A stretch of 64,000 nt of DNA from Flavobacterium sp. 9 (GTDB taxonomy: Bacteria; Bacteroidota; Bacteroidia; Flavobacteriales; Flavobacteriaceae). The stretch is from NCBI RefSeq assembly GCF_002754195.1, contig NZ_PEEU01000001.1:124001-188000 (forward strand), written 5' to 3'. The notes beneath the pieces were generated by a model. That model had not been told where the DNA came from, ran no database searches, and saw only the letters and a list, made by a program, of their open reading frames with translations. This document shows, one piece after another, positions 8,392-16,808 of this stretch (position 1 is its first letter; every line of letters begins with the position of its first letter). The translations under genes and the position numbers were made by a program.

Positions 8392-9432
8392 TTAATTCTT
8401 GCCAAAAGCATCCACATCTATAATTGCTTGGGCGAAAGCTTTTGGGTCTTCTTGTGGTACATTATGTCCGATGCCTTTTAGGATTCTGTGGGCATATTTT
8501 CCTGTGAATTTATCTGCGTATGCTTTTCCATCTGCGTAAGCGCCGTCAAAGTCACTTGCTATTGTAATCGTAGGAACTTTTATTGCCGGTCTTGCTGCTA
8601 AACGTTTTTCTAAACTATCGTATTTAGATTCTCCTGCTTCAAGCGATTGACGCCATCTGTAGTTGTGAATTACAATTGCTACGTGATCCGGATTATCAAA
8701 TGATTGTGCGGTTTGATCGTAAGTGGCTTTATCAAAATTCCATAATGGAGAAGCGATTTGCCAGATTTGTTTGTTGAATTCGTAGGTGTTTTGTGCGTAA
8801 CCTGCTTTTCCTCTTTCAGTAGCAAAATAATATTGGTACCACCATCCAAGTTCTGCTTTTGGAGGCAATGGTTTTAAGTTGGCTTCAAGATTTACAACCA
8901 AATAACCACTTACCGAAACTAATCCTTGTAAACGTTCCGGCCAAAGCGCTGCCATTACAACTGCTGTTCTTGCGCCCCAGTCAAAACCGCCAATTATGGC
9001 TTTGTCAATTTTAAGTGCATCCATCAAAGCAATAATATCACTTGCTAACGCGGCTTGTTGTCCGTTTCTAAAAGTATCTTTTGAAAGGAAACGAGTTGTT
9101 CCTGATCCTCTTAAATATGGTGTGATTACTCTATAGCCTTTTGAAACTAAAATTGGAACGACTTCGTTATAACTGTGAATGTCGTAAGGCCATCCGTGAA
9201 GCAAAATTACCGGAGTTCCGTTTGAAGGTCCTGCTTCTGTGTAACCAACATTCAATAATCCTGCGTTGATTTGTTTTAAGGTTCCCAGTGAACTGCTTAC
9301 TTCGATTTCTTTTGTTTTTTGTTGGTTTGATTGTGCCGAGATTTGTGTTGCTGCAAATAATAAAACGGCGATTAAAACTGCTTTTGAAGCTGTTGCTTTG
9401 ATAATTGTTTTGATTTGAGATATTGTTTTCAT
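8392..9432 (-). CDS. Alpha/beta hydrolase, epoxide hydrolase/dehalogenase-like, exported
   Basis: 346 residues. The first 34 residues form a signal peptide (FAATQISAQ). The hydrolase core has the oxyanion motif LLHGWPYDIHSY at 78-89, the nucleophile elbow GGFDWGA with Asp151, and the catalytic His in ILKGIGHNVPQEDP near the end. An Asp rather than Ser nucleophile places it with epoxide hydrolases, haloalkane dehalogenases and fluoroacetate dehalogenases. It shares both an identical type of promoter module and a near-identical 5' leader with the epoxide hydrolase at 10475-11776, so the two should be co-induced. The substrate is not determinable from sequence. Confidence 0.87.
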   Translation of the reverse strand: MKTISQIKTIIKATASKAVLIAVLLFAATQISAQSNQQKTKEIEVSSSLGTLKQINAGLLNVGYTEAGPSNGTPVILLHGWPYDIHSYNEVVPILVSKGYRVITPYLRGSGTTRFLSKDTFRNGQQAALASDIIALMDALKIDKAIIGGFDWGARTAVVMAALWPERLQGLVSVSGYLVVNLEANLKPLPPKAELGWWYQYYFATERGKAGYAQNTYEFNKQIWQIASPLWNFDKATYDQTAQSFDNPDHVAIVIHNYRWRQSLEAGESKYDSLEKRLAARPAIKVPTITIASDFDGAYADGKAYADKFTGKYAHRILKGIGHNVPQEDPKAFAQAIIDVDAFGKN

Positions 9433-9469
9433 AAGTATTAATTATTTGATTATTAGTTAATTTCTTCGT

Positions 9470-9544
9470 CAAAGGTATCTCGGCAATACTCTTTTTAAAA
9501 GATGAAAAAAGGTGAAGTGGACAAAGTAAAAGGTGAAATGGACA
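9470..9544 (-). promoter_or_regulatory. Shared 21-bp direct-repeat promoter module (alpha/beta hydrolase)
   Basis: Reading the minus strand, TGTCCATTTCACC at 9544 and TGTCCACTTCACC at 9523 are direct repeats 21 bp apart. The -7 element TACCTTTG begins at 9477, 46 bp after the start of the second half-site. This is the most repetitive of the five copies and defines the half-site well. Confidence 0.75.
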
Positions 9545-9627
9545 GTCTTTTAGTTATGAGTTATGAATTGTGAAATGTGAATTGTGAGTAAGTTAACCGC
9601 AAAGGGCGCTAAGGTTTACGCAATGTT

Positions 9628-9846
9628 CGCAAAGTTTATTTCGCACAGCTTTGCGATCTTTGCGTTTTTATAGAAACTTACGAGTAAAAAATCTTTGCGC
9701 GCTTTGCGGTTAAATCATTCGCTAACTTATTTCACGCAAAGTCGCAAAGTCGCAAAGTTTATTTTCGCACAGCTTTGCGATCTTCGCGTTTTTATAGAAA
9801 CTTACGAGTAAAAAATCTTTGCGCGCTTTGCGGTTAATTTATTCGC
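9628..9846. repeat. Tandem repeat, two 95-bp units with 123-bp period
   Basis: The units at 9628-9722 and 9751-9846 are nearly identical, starting CGCAAAGTTTATT and ending GCGCTTTGCGGTTAA...ATTCGC. They are rich in CGCAAAG and CTTTGCG, so each can fold; AACCGCAAAG at 9597 also pairs with CTTTGCGGTT. The element occupies most of the gap between the hydrolase and cupin genes. No reading frame was found in it. Confidence 0.85.
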
Positions 9847-9874
9847 ATTTCAACTTGAAACCTGAAACTTCAAA

Positions 9875-10282
9875 CTACTTCTTCAATACTAAAATTGGTT
9901 TCCCTTTCTCTACAACATACGTTGCCAATTCAGAAGCTTTTGCGTTTGTATTATTTTTTGCCGAGTGAACCGTTCCTGCGGGAATAAACAAAACTTCTCC
10001 CGCTTTTAGTGTTACTGTTCCTTGACCTTCTACTTCATATTCTAATGTGCCTTCTAATACATAAATGATTTCTTCGCCCGGATGATAATGTTTTCCAAAA
10101 GCGGAATGTGCATCAAAATCAATTCTTGCCTGAACGGCTTCTTTTCCCGGAATGCTTAGATCATGTTTTTGTAAATCGGTACGTTTTATTCCTGATTGTT
10201 GTGCGGAAGCGTTATTTGAAGCAAAAGCCATAAAAAGGAACATTGCAATTGTATATAAGCTGAAGTTTTTATTTGTTTTCAT
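9875..10282 (-). CDS. Cupin-domain protein, exported
   Basis: 135 residues: a signal peptide ending near ASAQQSG (residue 28) followed by a single small cupin barrel. The first metal-binding motif is HSAFGKHYHPGEEIIYVLEGTLEYEVEG, with His-x-His-x4-Glu spacing, and the second is GEVLFIPAGTVHSAKN. A mononuclear metal site is therefore likely complete. Small cupins of this type include sensors, isomerases and dioxygenases, and no specific reaction can be named. It stands alone between two repeat regions and does not carry the shared promoter module of its neighbours. Confidence 0.82.
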   Translation of the reverse strand: MKTNKNFSLYTIAMFLFMAFASNNASAQQSGIKRTDLQKHDLSIPGKEAVQARIDFDAHSAFGKHYHPGEEIIYVLEGTLEYEVEGQGTVTLKAGEVLFIPAGTVHSAKNNTNAKASELATYVVEKGKPILVLKK

Positions 10283-10310
10283 ATTGTGTATGTTTTAGAT
10301 TGTGTGTAAT

Positions 10311-10462
10311 TATTTAAACACATAGAAACATAGTTTTTCTGATACTGAAAAGGCGTTTCACTTTCCATGAATTCACATAGCTATGTGAAGAAAATTTAAT
10401 TTTCTATTTTATTCTTTCTTAAAAGATAAAACCTATGTTTCTATGTATTAAAACATTTAAAT
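10311..10462. repeat. Long inverted repeat with ACATAG motifs
   Basis: TTTAAACACATAGAAACATAG at the left pairs with CTATGTTTCTATGTATTAAA at the right, and a central palindrome TTCACATAGCTATGTGAA (about 10372-10389) lies between. It fills the gap between the cupin and epoxide hydrolase genes and could serve as their terminator region. Confidence 0.7.
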
Positions 10463-10474
10463 TAAATAGTTTTA

Positions 10475-11776
10475 TTATTTTCTTAATGATTTAAAAGCTG
10501 CACGAAGTTCTTCTGTATAAAGCTGTGGTTCTTCCCAAGAAGCAAAATGACCACCTTTGTTTACTTCATTAAAATAAATTAAGTTTTTATACGCTTTTTC
10601 AGTCCATGTTTTTGGCGCCTGATAAATCTCTCCGGGAAATACCGTTACTGCAACCGGAATTTTGATATCATGTGTTTTTTGCTCTACAACATTAAAATTG
10701 TTATTGTTGTTTTCCCAATATAAACTAGCCGAAGAATTGGCTGTATTCGTAAACCAGTATAAAGATATATCGTCAAGGATTTCGTCTCTGGTAAGTGATT
10801 TTTCAGCATTACCACCGCTGTAAGTCCAATCATTAAATTTATCTAAGAAAAATGAAGCTAAACCAACTGGTGAATCTGTAAGTCCGTATCCTAAAGTTTG
10901 AGGACGTGTTACCATCATTCCTGCATATCCTGCACCTCTGGTATATAATTTATTCAAAGAATTGAAAGCTGCTTTTTCTTTTACTGATAATCCTGCAGGC
11001 GCCGGATCTCCGTCTTGTAATGCTTTGGCAATATCAGCAGGAACCGTTGCCGGCATATTCAGGTGAATCCCCAATAATCCTTCCGGAGCTTGACGTGCCA
11101 TTGCATCTGCGATTACAGAACCCCAATCACCACCTTGTGCTACATAATGTTTATATCCCAAACGTTTCATTAATACATCCCAGGCGCTTCCTATTTTTTC
11201 TACGCCCCAACCCGTTCCTGTAGGCTTTTCAGAAAAACCATATCCAGGCATTGAAGGAATTACAACATCAAAAGCATCTTCTGCTTTTCCGCCATAAGCA
11301 GTTGGATCTGTTAATGGTCCGATAACTTTTAAAAGTTCAAAGAAAGATCCCGGCCATCCATGAGTAATGATAATTGGTAAAGCATTTTTATGTTTTGATT
11401 TTATATGAATGAACTGAATATCTAATCCGTCAATATTGGTTACAAACTGTGGTAATGCGTTTAACTTAGTTTCTGTTTTATGCCAATCATAATCTGTTCC
11501 CCAATATTTTACAAGACCTTGAATCTGTGCTAATTTTACTCCTTGTGACTGATCTTGTACAGTTTCTTTTTGTGGCCATCTTGTAGCATTTACGCGTTCA
11601 CGAAGTTCTGTGATTGCTTTTTCTGAAATAGTAATATGATAAGGACGAATCGCTTCTGAATCTGTTTTCCTTTTTTCTAAATTCTTTTGTGCAAAACCAG
11701 TTGTGGTAAGCAAAAGGAAAGCTCCTATTGCAAAAATATTTGCGATGCTTCGTTTGTTTGTGTGAATTGTTTTCAT
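10475..11776 (-). CDS. Epoxide hydrolase with EHN domain, exported (copy 1)
   Basis: 433 residues. A signal peptide ends at FAQ (residue 30). The epoxide hydrolase N-terminal domain spans about 43-150 (RPYHITISEKAITELRERVNATRWP), followed by the alpha/beta hydrolase core: oxyanion motif ITHGWPGS at 138-145, nucleophile Asp217 in QGGDWGS and the catalytic His in NKGGHFASWEEPQ. This is the bacterial homologue of microsomal epoxide hydrolase and opens epoxides to diols through an aspartyl ester. A paralogue of similar length is at 13632-14924. The leader between promoter and ATG is nearly identical to that of the alpha/beta hydrolase at 8392. Confidence 0.9.
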   Translation of the reverse strand: MKTIHTNKRSIANIFAIGAFLLLTTTGFAQKNLEKRKTDSEAIRPYHITISEKAITELRERVNATRWPQKETVQDQSQGVKLAQIQGLVKYWGTDYDWHKTETKLNALPQFVTNIDGLDIQFIHIKSKHKNALPIIITHGWPGSFFELLKVIGPLTDPTAYGGKAEDAFDVVIPSMPGYGFSEKPTGTGWGVEKIGSAWDVLMKRLGYKHYVAQGGDWGSVIADAMARQAPEGLLGIHLNMPATVPADIAKALQDGDPAPAGLSVKEKAAFNSLNKLYTRGAGYAGMMVTRPQTLGYGLTDSPVGLASFFLDKFNDWTYSGGNAEKSLTRDEILDDISLYWFTNTANSSASLYWENNNNNFNVVEQKTHDIKIPVAVTVFPGEIYQAPKTWTEKAYKNLIYFNEVNKGGHFASWEEPQLYTEELRAAFKSLRK

Positions 11777-11819
11777 TGTTTTTGATTTTAAATTATTTGT
11801 TTATCAGTTAATTTCTTCC

Positions 11820-11894
11820 CAAAAGTATTCCGATAACAAGCCCTTTAAAATCAAGAAATATCTCAAACAGGCGAAGTTGATGCCCAAATGGACA
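11820..11894 (-). promoter_or_regulatory. Shared 21-bp direct-repeat promoter module (epoxide hydrolase 1)
   Basis: On the minus strand TGTCCATTTGG begins at 11894 and CGCCTGTTTGA at 11873, exactly 21 bp apart; TACTTTTG, a consensus -7 element, begins at 11827, 46 bp further on. Downstream, the leader GAAATTAACTGATAAACAA matches that of the alpha/beta hydrolase. Confidence 0.7.
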
Positions 11895-12311
11895 TTCTTA
11901 AACTTGAAAAATTTACGCATTACAATAATGGCAATTTTTCTAAAATCAAATAGATGGAAGTGCTGAGGCTTTCGTTCTGCTTACTGTAGGATAGAATTCT
12001 TAGAACTGAATAAGTATTACGATGTAAAATTACTCTTTAATAGTATGACGATACTTTAAATGATCTTATAACTGTTGTTTCAAGATTTTTATAAATGTAT
12101 TTTCTTATGATTTATACAAATAGAATCATTAAAGCATAATAAACTGAATATAAACAAGATACTCATCTGTATTGCAATACCTTTATACTATAAACTCACT
12201 TATCCGCACATTAAAAACTTCCCTTAAGGATAAAGGCAAATCTTATGTTTTGCCAATAATTTGATTCCATTATTATAATGTTGTGAACCCAAAGTATTTC
12301 GGGTTCTGAAT
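11895..12311. other. AT-rich gap without recognised features
   Basis: About 415 bp between two divergent promoter modules. Only short frames are present, none with recognisable sequence, and no repeat from the other families was found. Confidence 0.5.
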
Positions 12312-12386
12312 TGTCAGACTCACTACTCACTTCGTCTGTTTGACCTATATTTTGACTGTACTGCCTGTATAGCCAAAATACCTTTG
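12312..12386 (+). promoter_or_regulatory. Shared 21-bp direct-repeat promoter module (248-residue protein)
   Basis: TGTCAGACTC at 12312 and CGTCTGTTTGACC at 12333 are 21 bp apart, and TACCTTTG (12379-12386) begins 46 bp after the second. The second half-site and flanks (ACTTCGTCTGTTT) are identical to those before epoxide hydrolase 2. Confidence 0.7.
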
Positions 12387-12422
12387 TCTCCAATAATTTA
12401 AAATAATTTAAAAACAAACACA

Positions 12423-13169
12423 ATGGAAACAGTTAAACAACAAGTAAAGAATGATTTACTAGAATTTGCAATCAAAGGTCATGGCGGTCAGGTAAATTTC
12501 AATAAGTTTGAAACTGTCTCAGCAAGACTTATCTGCGATGGAGTTCTTTGGTCAATGGTTGGACATCCGGGATCTGTAGATGATATTTATGTTACTTCTA
12601 ATACCAATAAACAATTTACATCACATTCACCATTTCTTAATGAAGATTGGCATACTGCTTTTACAGCAAAACATGTGGCGATACTAAATAGTAAAGACGA
12701 AGTTCTGGAAGAGATTTCAAATCCTCGTGATTCTTTTGCCGGATATACAACAGAAACTCCGTGGAGCCGACTTCAGCTTGCTTACTTTACCGGATATGCA
12801 ATGTGGACGTATTTTAATGCGCCTTTTAATTTTGTAAATGAAGGTTACAAAGTAAAAGAATTAGAACTGTGGGAAGAAAACGGAGAGACATTTAGAAGAC
12901 TTCAAGTGACTTTTCCGGAAGATGTAGCTACACATTCTCCTGTACAGACTTTTTATATCGACAAAGAGGGTCTTATTAAAAGACATGATTATAATGTAGA
13001 TATTGCCGGAGGTGCAACTGCAGCACATTATTTATCTCATTACATCGACGTACAAGGCATTAAAATAGCCACTAAAAGAAATGTGTATATAAGACAGGAA
13101 GATAATACTCCGTTGTTTCCCGAACCTTTATTAGTATCTATTGATTTAAGAGAAATCAGCAGAAAATAA
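12423..13169 (+). CDS. Conserved-looking protein of unknown function
   Basis: 248 residues, not recognised. There is no signal peptide or membrane segment. Aromatic-rich strands alternate with charged turns (LQLAYFTGYAMWTYFNAPFNFV at about 120-141, then VKELELWEENGETFRRLQVTFPEDVATHSP), and the C-terminal half ends in repeated beta-strand patterns such as TKRNVYIRQEDNTPLFPEPLLVSIDLREI. This looks like an all-beta, possibly LolA- or lipocalin-like sheet that could hold a hydrophobic ligand; that is a guess from pattern alone. The promoter module ties it to epoxide hydrolases, so a role around the same xenobiotic or lipid is plausible. Confidence 0.7.
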   Translation: METVKQQVKNDLLEFAIKGHGGQVNFNKFETVSARLICDGVLWSMVGHPGSVDDIYVTSNTNKQFTSHSPFLNEDWHTAFTAKHVAILNSKDEVLEEISNPRDSFAGYTTETPWSRLQLAYFTGYAMWTYFNAPFNFVNEGYKVKELELWEENGETFRRLQVTFPEDVATHSPVQTFYIDKEGLIKRHDYNVDIAGGATAAHYLSHYIDVQGIKIATKRNVYIRQEDNTPLFPEPLLVSIDLREISRK

Positions 13170-13211
13170 CAATTCACAACAGTATCAGCAACAATAAAAT
13201 TAATTCAACTG

Positions 13212-13240
13212 AAAAGCATCATATCAATATGGTGCTTTTA
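13212..13240 (+). terminator. Hairpin between the unknown gene and DUF2798
   Basis: AAAAGCATCATAT and ATATGGTGCTTTT pair around CA with one G-T pair. The T run is short, so read-through into the DUF2798 gene, which starts 20 bp later, is possible. Confidence 0.6.
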
Positions 13241-13257
13241 ATAAAACATATCTAATT

Positions 13258-13467
13258 ATGAAAAATAAAATTGCATTTGCACTCTGTATGGGTGTTATTA
13301 CAACAGGAATTATTTCTTTTAGTTTAATAGCAATCAATCTTGGTTTTACCGAAAACTTTTTGAAAGTCTGGCTTAAATCATGGGGAATGGCTTATGTCTT
13401 AGTTATTCCGGCTATACTAATTATTGGACCTCGTGTACAAAAAGTTATAGACCAAAATATACAATAA
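13258..13467 (+). CDS. DUF2798-family small membrane protein
   Basis: 69 residues with two transmembrane helices (about 4-26 and 41-59) and the MSxxMGxxxT-like opening MKNKIAFALCMGVITTGIISF, followed by FLKVWLKSWGMAYVLVIPAILIIGPRVQKVI. That layout matches DUF2798, a family with no known biochemical role. It has no promoter module of its own and follows a weak hairpin, so it is probably expressed with the preceding unknown gene. Confidence 0.75.
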   Translation: MKNKIAFALCMGVITTGIISFSLIAINLGFTENFLKVWLKSWGMAYVLVIPAILIIGPRVQKVIDQNIQ

Positions 13468-13515
13468 GGCTAATTTATCCCACATTCTTTACCAAGGCAT
13501 TTCAGATTTGAAATT

Positions 13516-13589
13516 GTCCGCTTCATTCCCTACTTCGTCTGTTTAACCTATTCTCTGATTGTAGCGACTGGATTGTCAAAATACCTTTG
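13516..13589 (+). promoter_or_regulatory. Shared 21-bp direct-repeat promoter module (epoxide hydrolase 2)
   Basis: TGTCCGCTTCATT at 13516 and CGTCTGTTTAACC at 13537 are 21 bp apart; TACCTTTG (13582-13589) starts 45 bp later, with TTG 20 bp before it. This fixes the ATG at 13632 because the frame's first ATG (13587) lies within the -7 element. Confidence 0.75.
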
Positions 13590-13631
13590 CTTCAGAAATC
13601 TAAAATTATTATTCCTTTTAAACCAAAAACA

Positions 13632-14924
13632 ATGAAAACAATTAAACAATACAAACAAAATTTCACTGGTATTTTTACATTCGCTTTGCTATTCCTGATG
13701 ATAACAGCTGGTTTGGCTCAGAAAAAACAAATAGCAAACAATACTTCAGAATCTATTCGTCCTTGTGAATATCATGCTACACAAACGCAACTTGATGATT
13801 TGAAACGTAGAATCCAAAACACAAAATGGCCGGACAAAGAACTTGTCACTGATAATACGCAAGGTGTTCCGCAAGCAACAATTCAATCTCTTGCTAAATA
13901 TTGGGCAAACGATTATGACTGGCGCAAAATTGAAAACAAAATCAATTCTTATCCTAATTTTATCACTAAGATTGATGAAGTTGATATTCATTTTATTCAG
14001 GTAAAGTCTAAACATAAAAATGCTTTGCCAATAATCATTACTCACGGATGGCCAGGTTCTATAATTGAGCAATTAAAAATTATTGGTCCTTTGACAGATC
14101 CAACTGCTTATGGCGGAAAAGCCGAAGATGCTTTTGATGTTATCATTCCTTCAATTCCTGGTTACGGATTTTCAGGAAAACCAACCGAATTAGGCTGGGG
14201 ACCTGAGAAAATTGCTCAAACATGGGTTACTTTAATGAAACGCCTTGGATATCAAGAATTTGTAGCTCAAGGTGGCGATTGGGGCGCTTTGATTACTGAT
14301 ATGATGGGTGTACAAGCTGCACCGGAACTTATTGCGCTACATACTAATATGGCCGGAGCTGTGCCTAATGAAATTAATGCAGCTGCCTTTACAGATCAGC
14401 CTGAACCTACAAACCTTTCAATAGATGAAAAGAAAGCTTACGGACAACTTGCTTTTTTCTACAAACATGGTCTTGCATATGCTCAGGAAATGGGAAATCG
14501 TCCGCAAACTTTGTATGCAATAGAAGATTCACCAATAGGATTGGCTTCATGGATACTAGATCATGACGCGAGAAGTCTTGAATTGATTTCGCGCACTTTT
14601 GCCGGAAAAAATGAAGGTTTAACAAAAGATGATATTCTAGACAATATTACTTTGTATTGGTTAACAAATACTGCGGTTTCTTCTTCTCGTTTGTATTGGG
14701 AAAACAAGCTTGCTTTCTTTGCGCCAAAGAATGTAAAGATTCCCGTAGCAGTAAGTGCTTTTCCTGACGAAATTTATACAACACCAAAAAGCTGGGCAGA
14801 AAAAGCATATCCAAACTTGGTATATTTCAATAAATTGGAAAAAGGAGGTCACTTTGCAGCTTGGGAACAACCTGAAACCTTCAGCAAAGAATTAAGAGCA
14901 GCTTTCAAATCTGTACGTAAATAA
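13632..14924 (+). CDS. Epoxide hydrolase with EHN domain, exported (copy 2)
   Basis: 430 residues from ATG at 13632. A signal peptide ends at LAQ (residue 30). The EHN domain follows at about 40-150, then the alpha/beta core with ITHGWPGS, nucleophile Asp216 in QGGDWGA and the late His in EKGGHFAAWEQPE. The sequence parallels copy 1 at 10475 throughout (for example the identical run HFIQVKSKHKNALPIIITHG differs in few places), so the two arose by duplication. They are on opposite strands with the unknown and DUF2798 genes between. Both carry the same promoter module, so they are likely induced together rather than under different conditions. Confidence 0.9.
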   Translation: MKTIKQYKQNFTGIFTFALLFLMITAGLAQKKQIANNTSESIRPCEYHATQTQLDDLKRRIQNTKWPDKELVTDNTQGVPQATIQSLAKYWANDYDWRKIENKINSYPNFITKIDEVDIHFIQVKSKHKNALPIIITHGWPGSIIEQLKIIGPLTDPTAYGGKAEDAFDVIIPSIPGYGFSGKPTELGWGPEKIAQTWVTLMKRLGYQEFVAQGGDWGALITDMMGVQAAPELIALHTNMAGAVPNEINAAAFTDQPEPTNLSIDEKKAYGQLAFFYKHGLAYAQEMGNRPQTLYAIEDSPIGLASWILDHDARSLELISRTFAGKNEGLTKDDILDNITLYWLTNTAVSSSRLYWENKLAFFAPKNVKIPVAVSAFPDEIYTTPKSWAEKAYPNLVYFNKLEKGGHFAAWEQPETFSKELRAAFKSVRK

Positions 14925-14950
14925 CAACAGCAATTTCATACTATTTTATT

Positions 14951-14997
14951 GCTCCATTTACCAACTTAACATGGTTAGTAAATGGAGTTTTTTTTAT
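14951..14997 (+). terminator. Terminator after epoxide hydrolase 2
   Basis: CTCCATTTACCAAC and GTTAGTAAATGGAG pair with one unpaired base, followed by eight T. Confidence 0.85.
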
Positions 14998-15077
14998 AAT
15001 ACTTAATGGCTAATTCTAAGCAAGAAATACAAATCCGTTTAAGATCTCATATTTAACATCTTCCATAAAACTTAGGC

Positions 15078-15821
15078 TTAAGCCAAAACCATTCCGCCAT
15101 CCATTAAAATATCTGCGCCTGTTATAAATACAGAAGCTTCACCGCTTAAATACGAAACCATTTTTGCAACATCAGCTGCGGTGCCCATTTGTTTCAGCGG
15201 AATTCTTTCGACAACAACGTCCATAATAGATTTTACAGTTGCTTCGTCTAAACCTACTTTTTTCATTACTTCGGTTTCAGTTGGACCCGGACTTACTGAA
15301 TTTACTCTGATTTTTCTTGGAGCTAATTCTACCGCTGCAATTTTCATTATAGCATTAAGGGCTGTTTTGCTTGAAGAATAAATTGATGAACCGGCGCCAC
15401 TCATACTCGCTGTATTAGAAGAAAGAAATACTACTGAAGCTCCATCTTTTAGAATTGGAATAAATCGGCTTAAAGTAAAATATGCTCCTTTTAGGTTTAT
15501 ATTCATAATATCATCATATAAAGCTTCTGTTGCTTGCTCTATAGTTCCTAAACCAGCGATTCCGGCATTGATAAAAAGAATATCAACTTGTCCAAAATCT
15601 TCCTTTACTTTTAATGCTAAACGATCAATATCTGCAACACTCGATTGATCAGCAACAATAGCTGTAACGTCTAATTCTGAAGCTGCTTTTTCAATTGCCT
15701 CTTTTCTTCTTCCTGTAATGATTACCGTTGCACCTTGTTCTTTTAATTGTTTTGCAGTAGCATAACCAATACCGCTATTTCCACCTGTTATTACTGCAAC
15801 TTTATTTTTTAAATTGTCCAT
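15078..15821 (-). CDS. SDR-family oxidoreductase
   Basis: 247 residues with every classical SDR motif: TGGNSGIG at 12-19, NAG near 87, catalytic Ser in VVFLSSNTAS, Tyr and Lys in IYSSSKTAL, and RVNSVSPGPTETEVM. It is an NAD(P)-dependent oxidoreductase, substrate unknown. Unlike the SDR at 727-1461 its active site is complete. It is divergent from an HxlR-type regulator 243 bp away, an arrangement in which the regulator usually controls the reductase in response to an electrophile such as an aldehyde or quinone. A -7 element TAAATTTG lies at 15853-15846 on the minus strand. Confidence 0.9.
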   Translation of the reverse strand: MDNLKNKVAVITGGNSGIGYATAKQLKEQGATVIITGRRKEAIEKAASELDVTAIVADQSSVADIDRLALKVKEDFGQVDILFINAGIAGLGTIEQATEALYDDIMNINLKGAYFTLSRFIPILKDGASVVFLSSNTASMSGAGSSIYSSSKTALNAIMKIAAVELAPRKIRVNSVSPGPTETEVMKKVGLDEATVKSIMDVVVERIPLKQMGTAADVAKMVSYLSGEASVFITGADILMDGGMVLA

Positions 15822-15845
15822 TTTTTATGTTTTAAATTAACGGTA

Positions 15846-16021
15846 CAAATTTAAAACTCAGAGCATATTACTTTTTCAACGGTATCATTGAGTATACCAA
15901 ATTTTCTATCCTATAAGTGGTATAAGTTCATTTAAGTTGTACTGTTTACTAAGTGGTTAGCTTAAATTCTAATTACTAAATTCAGCATTTAAACTTATAT
16001 TTTCTTATATCACTTATATGG
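15846..16021. promoter_or_regulatory. Divergent SDR/HxlR promoter region with inverted operators
   Basis: CCTATAAGTGGTATAAG (15910-15926) recurs in inverted form as CTTATATCACTTATATGG (16004-16021), and a partial copy ACTAAGTGGTTAG is at about 15949. A separate palindrome GGTATCATTGAGTATACC (15881-15898) lies directly upstream of the SDR promoter elements (TAAATTTG at 15853-15846, TTG 23 bp before it). These are candidate binding sites for the HxlR protein. Confidence 0.6.
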
Positions 16022-16064
16022 TGAAAAATAAATGTTTTTATATCTTAGTTTAAAATAAATTCTA

Positions 16065-16415
16065 ATGGCAAGAAATCAGCAAGAAGAAGTTCGCGCGCTT
16101 CAGGATACGATATATGTTTTGGGTGGTAAATGGAAATTACCCATTATCAATTCGATTTGTAACGGAAATAACAGATTCAAAGAAATCCAGCAAAGTATTC
16201 CGGGAATTACGTCGCGAATGCTTTCGAAAGAATTAAAAGATATGGAACTCAACAATCTTGTGAAAAGAACCGAAGACAGAGATGCAGAAATAGCAATACT
16301 TTATGAATCTACAGATTATTGCAAATCATTTGGACCAATTATTACCGAAATGATTAACTGGGGAATATCTCATCGGGAACACATTAAAAACAAAAAAACG
16401 AATACAGCGTTATAG
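16065..16415 (+). CDS. HxlR-family transcriptional regulator
   Basis: 116 residues, the usual HxlR length. The winged helix shows the family signature: LGGKWKLPIINSICNGNNRFKEIQQSIPGITSRMLSKELKDMELNNLVKR, followed by the wing and a C-terminal helix. No conserved sensing Cys is at the N terminus as in HypR, so the inducing signal is unclear. It is transcribed away from the SDR gene at 15078-15821, and related inverted sites lie between them. Autoregulation and control of the SDR are inferred. Confidence 0.9.
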   Translation: MARNQQEEVRALQDTIYVLGGKWKLPIINSICNGNNRFKEIQQSIPGITSRMLSKELKDMELNNLVKRTEDRDAEIAILYESTDYCKSFGPIITEMINWGISHREHIKNKKTNTAL

Positions 16416-16453
16416 CTTTCAAATTCTTAGCATAAATTAAATTAATTAGCAGT

Positions 16454-16479
16454 AAAAAAGGGTATTTATACCCTTTTTT
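16454..16479 (+). terminator. Terminator after the HxlR gene
   Basis: AAAAAAGGGTAT and ATACCCTTTTTT form a compact hairpin, 38 bp after the stop codon. Confidence 0.85.
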
Positions 16480-16808
16480 CATTTCTTATATATTGATAAA
16501 TTTGAATTCAATTAATTCACTGTACTACAGCTAATTAAACTTCTACTCTACTGAAAATACTGCTACATGCCTCCTTTTTATTGTTTTGCACAATTTCCTG
16601 CAGAATAATACTATTTTCATCCCGTCATAAATATTAAAACTCTAATAAGTTCAAATTTTAATTATTAATTAATTTAAATGAAACTAATATGGCAACAACT
16701 GTACATCTTGAGAAAAAGATCAATTATGAAATCTATGATTCGTTAATAATTTATATAAACTTGTAGCAAGTATTAAAAAACAATATACATTAAAATAACA
16801 TTTAAGAA
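16480..16808. other. AT-rich gap with one 25-codon frame
   Basis: The gap between the HxlR terminator and the deoxyribosyltransferase-like gene holds one short frame, ATG at 16689 to TAG at 16766 (MATTVHLEKKINYEIYDSLI...), which could be a leader peptide or the remnant of a truncated gene. Otherwise nothing was recognised. Confidence 0.3.

Noticed and set aside
9628..9846. Tandem units as CRISPR or a coding duplication
   Set aside because: Unit and linker lengths do not fit CRISPR, and no open frame is maintained.
12211..12423. 70-codon minus-strand frame
   Set aside because: It spans the shared promoter module and ends at the start of the next gene; no recognisable sequence.
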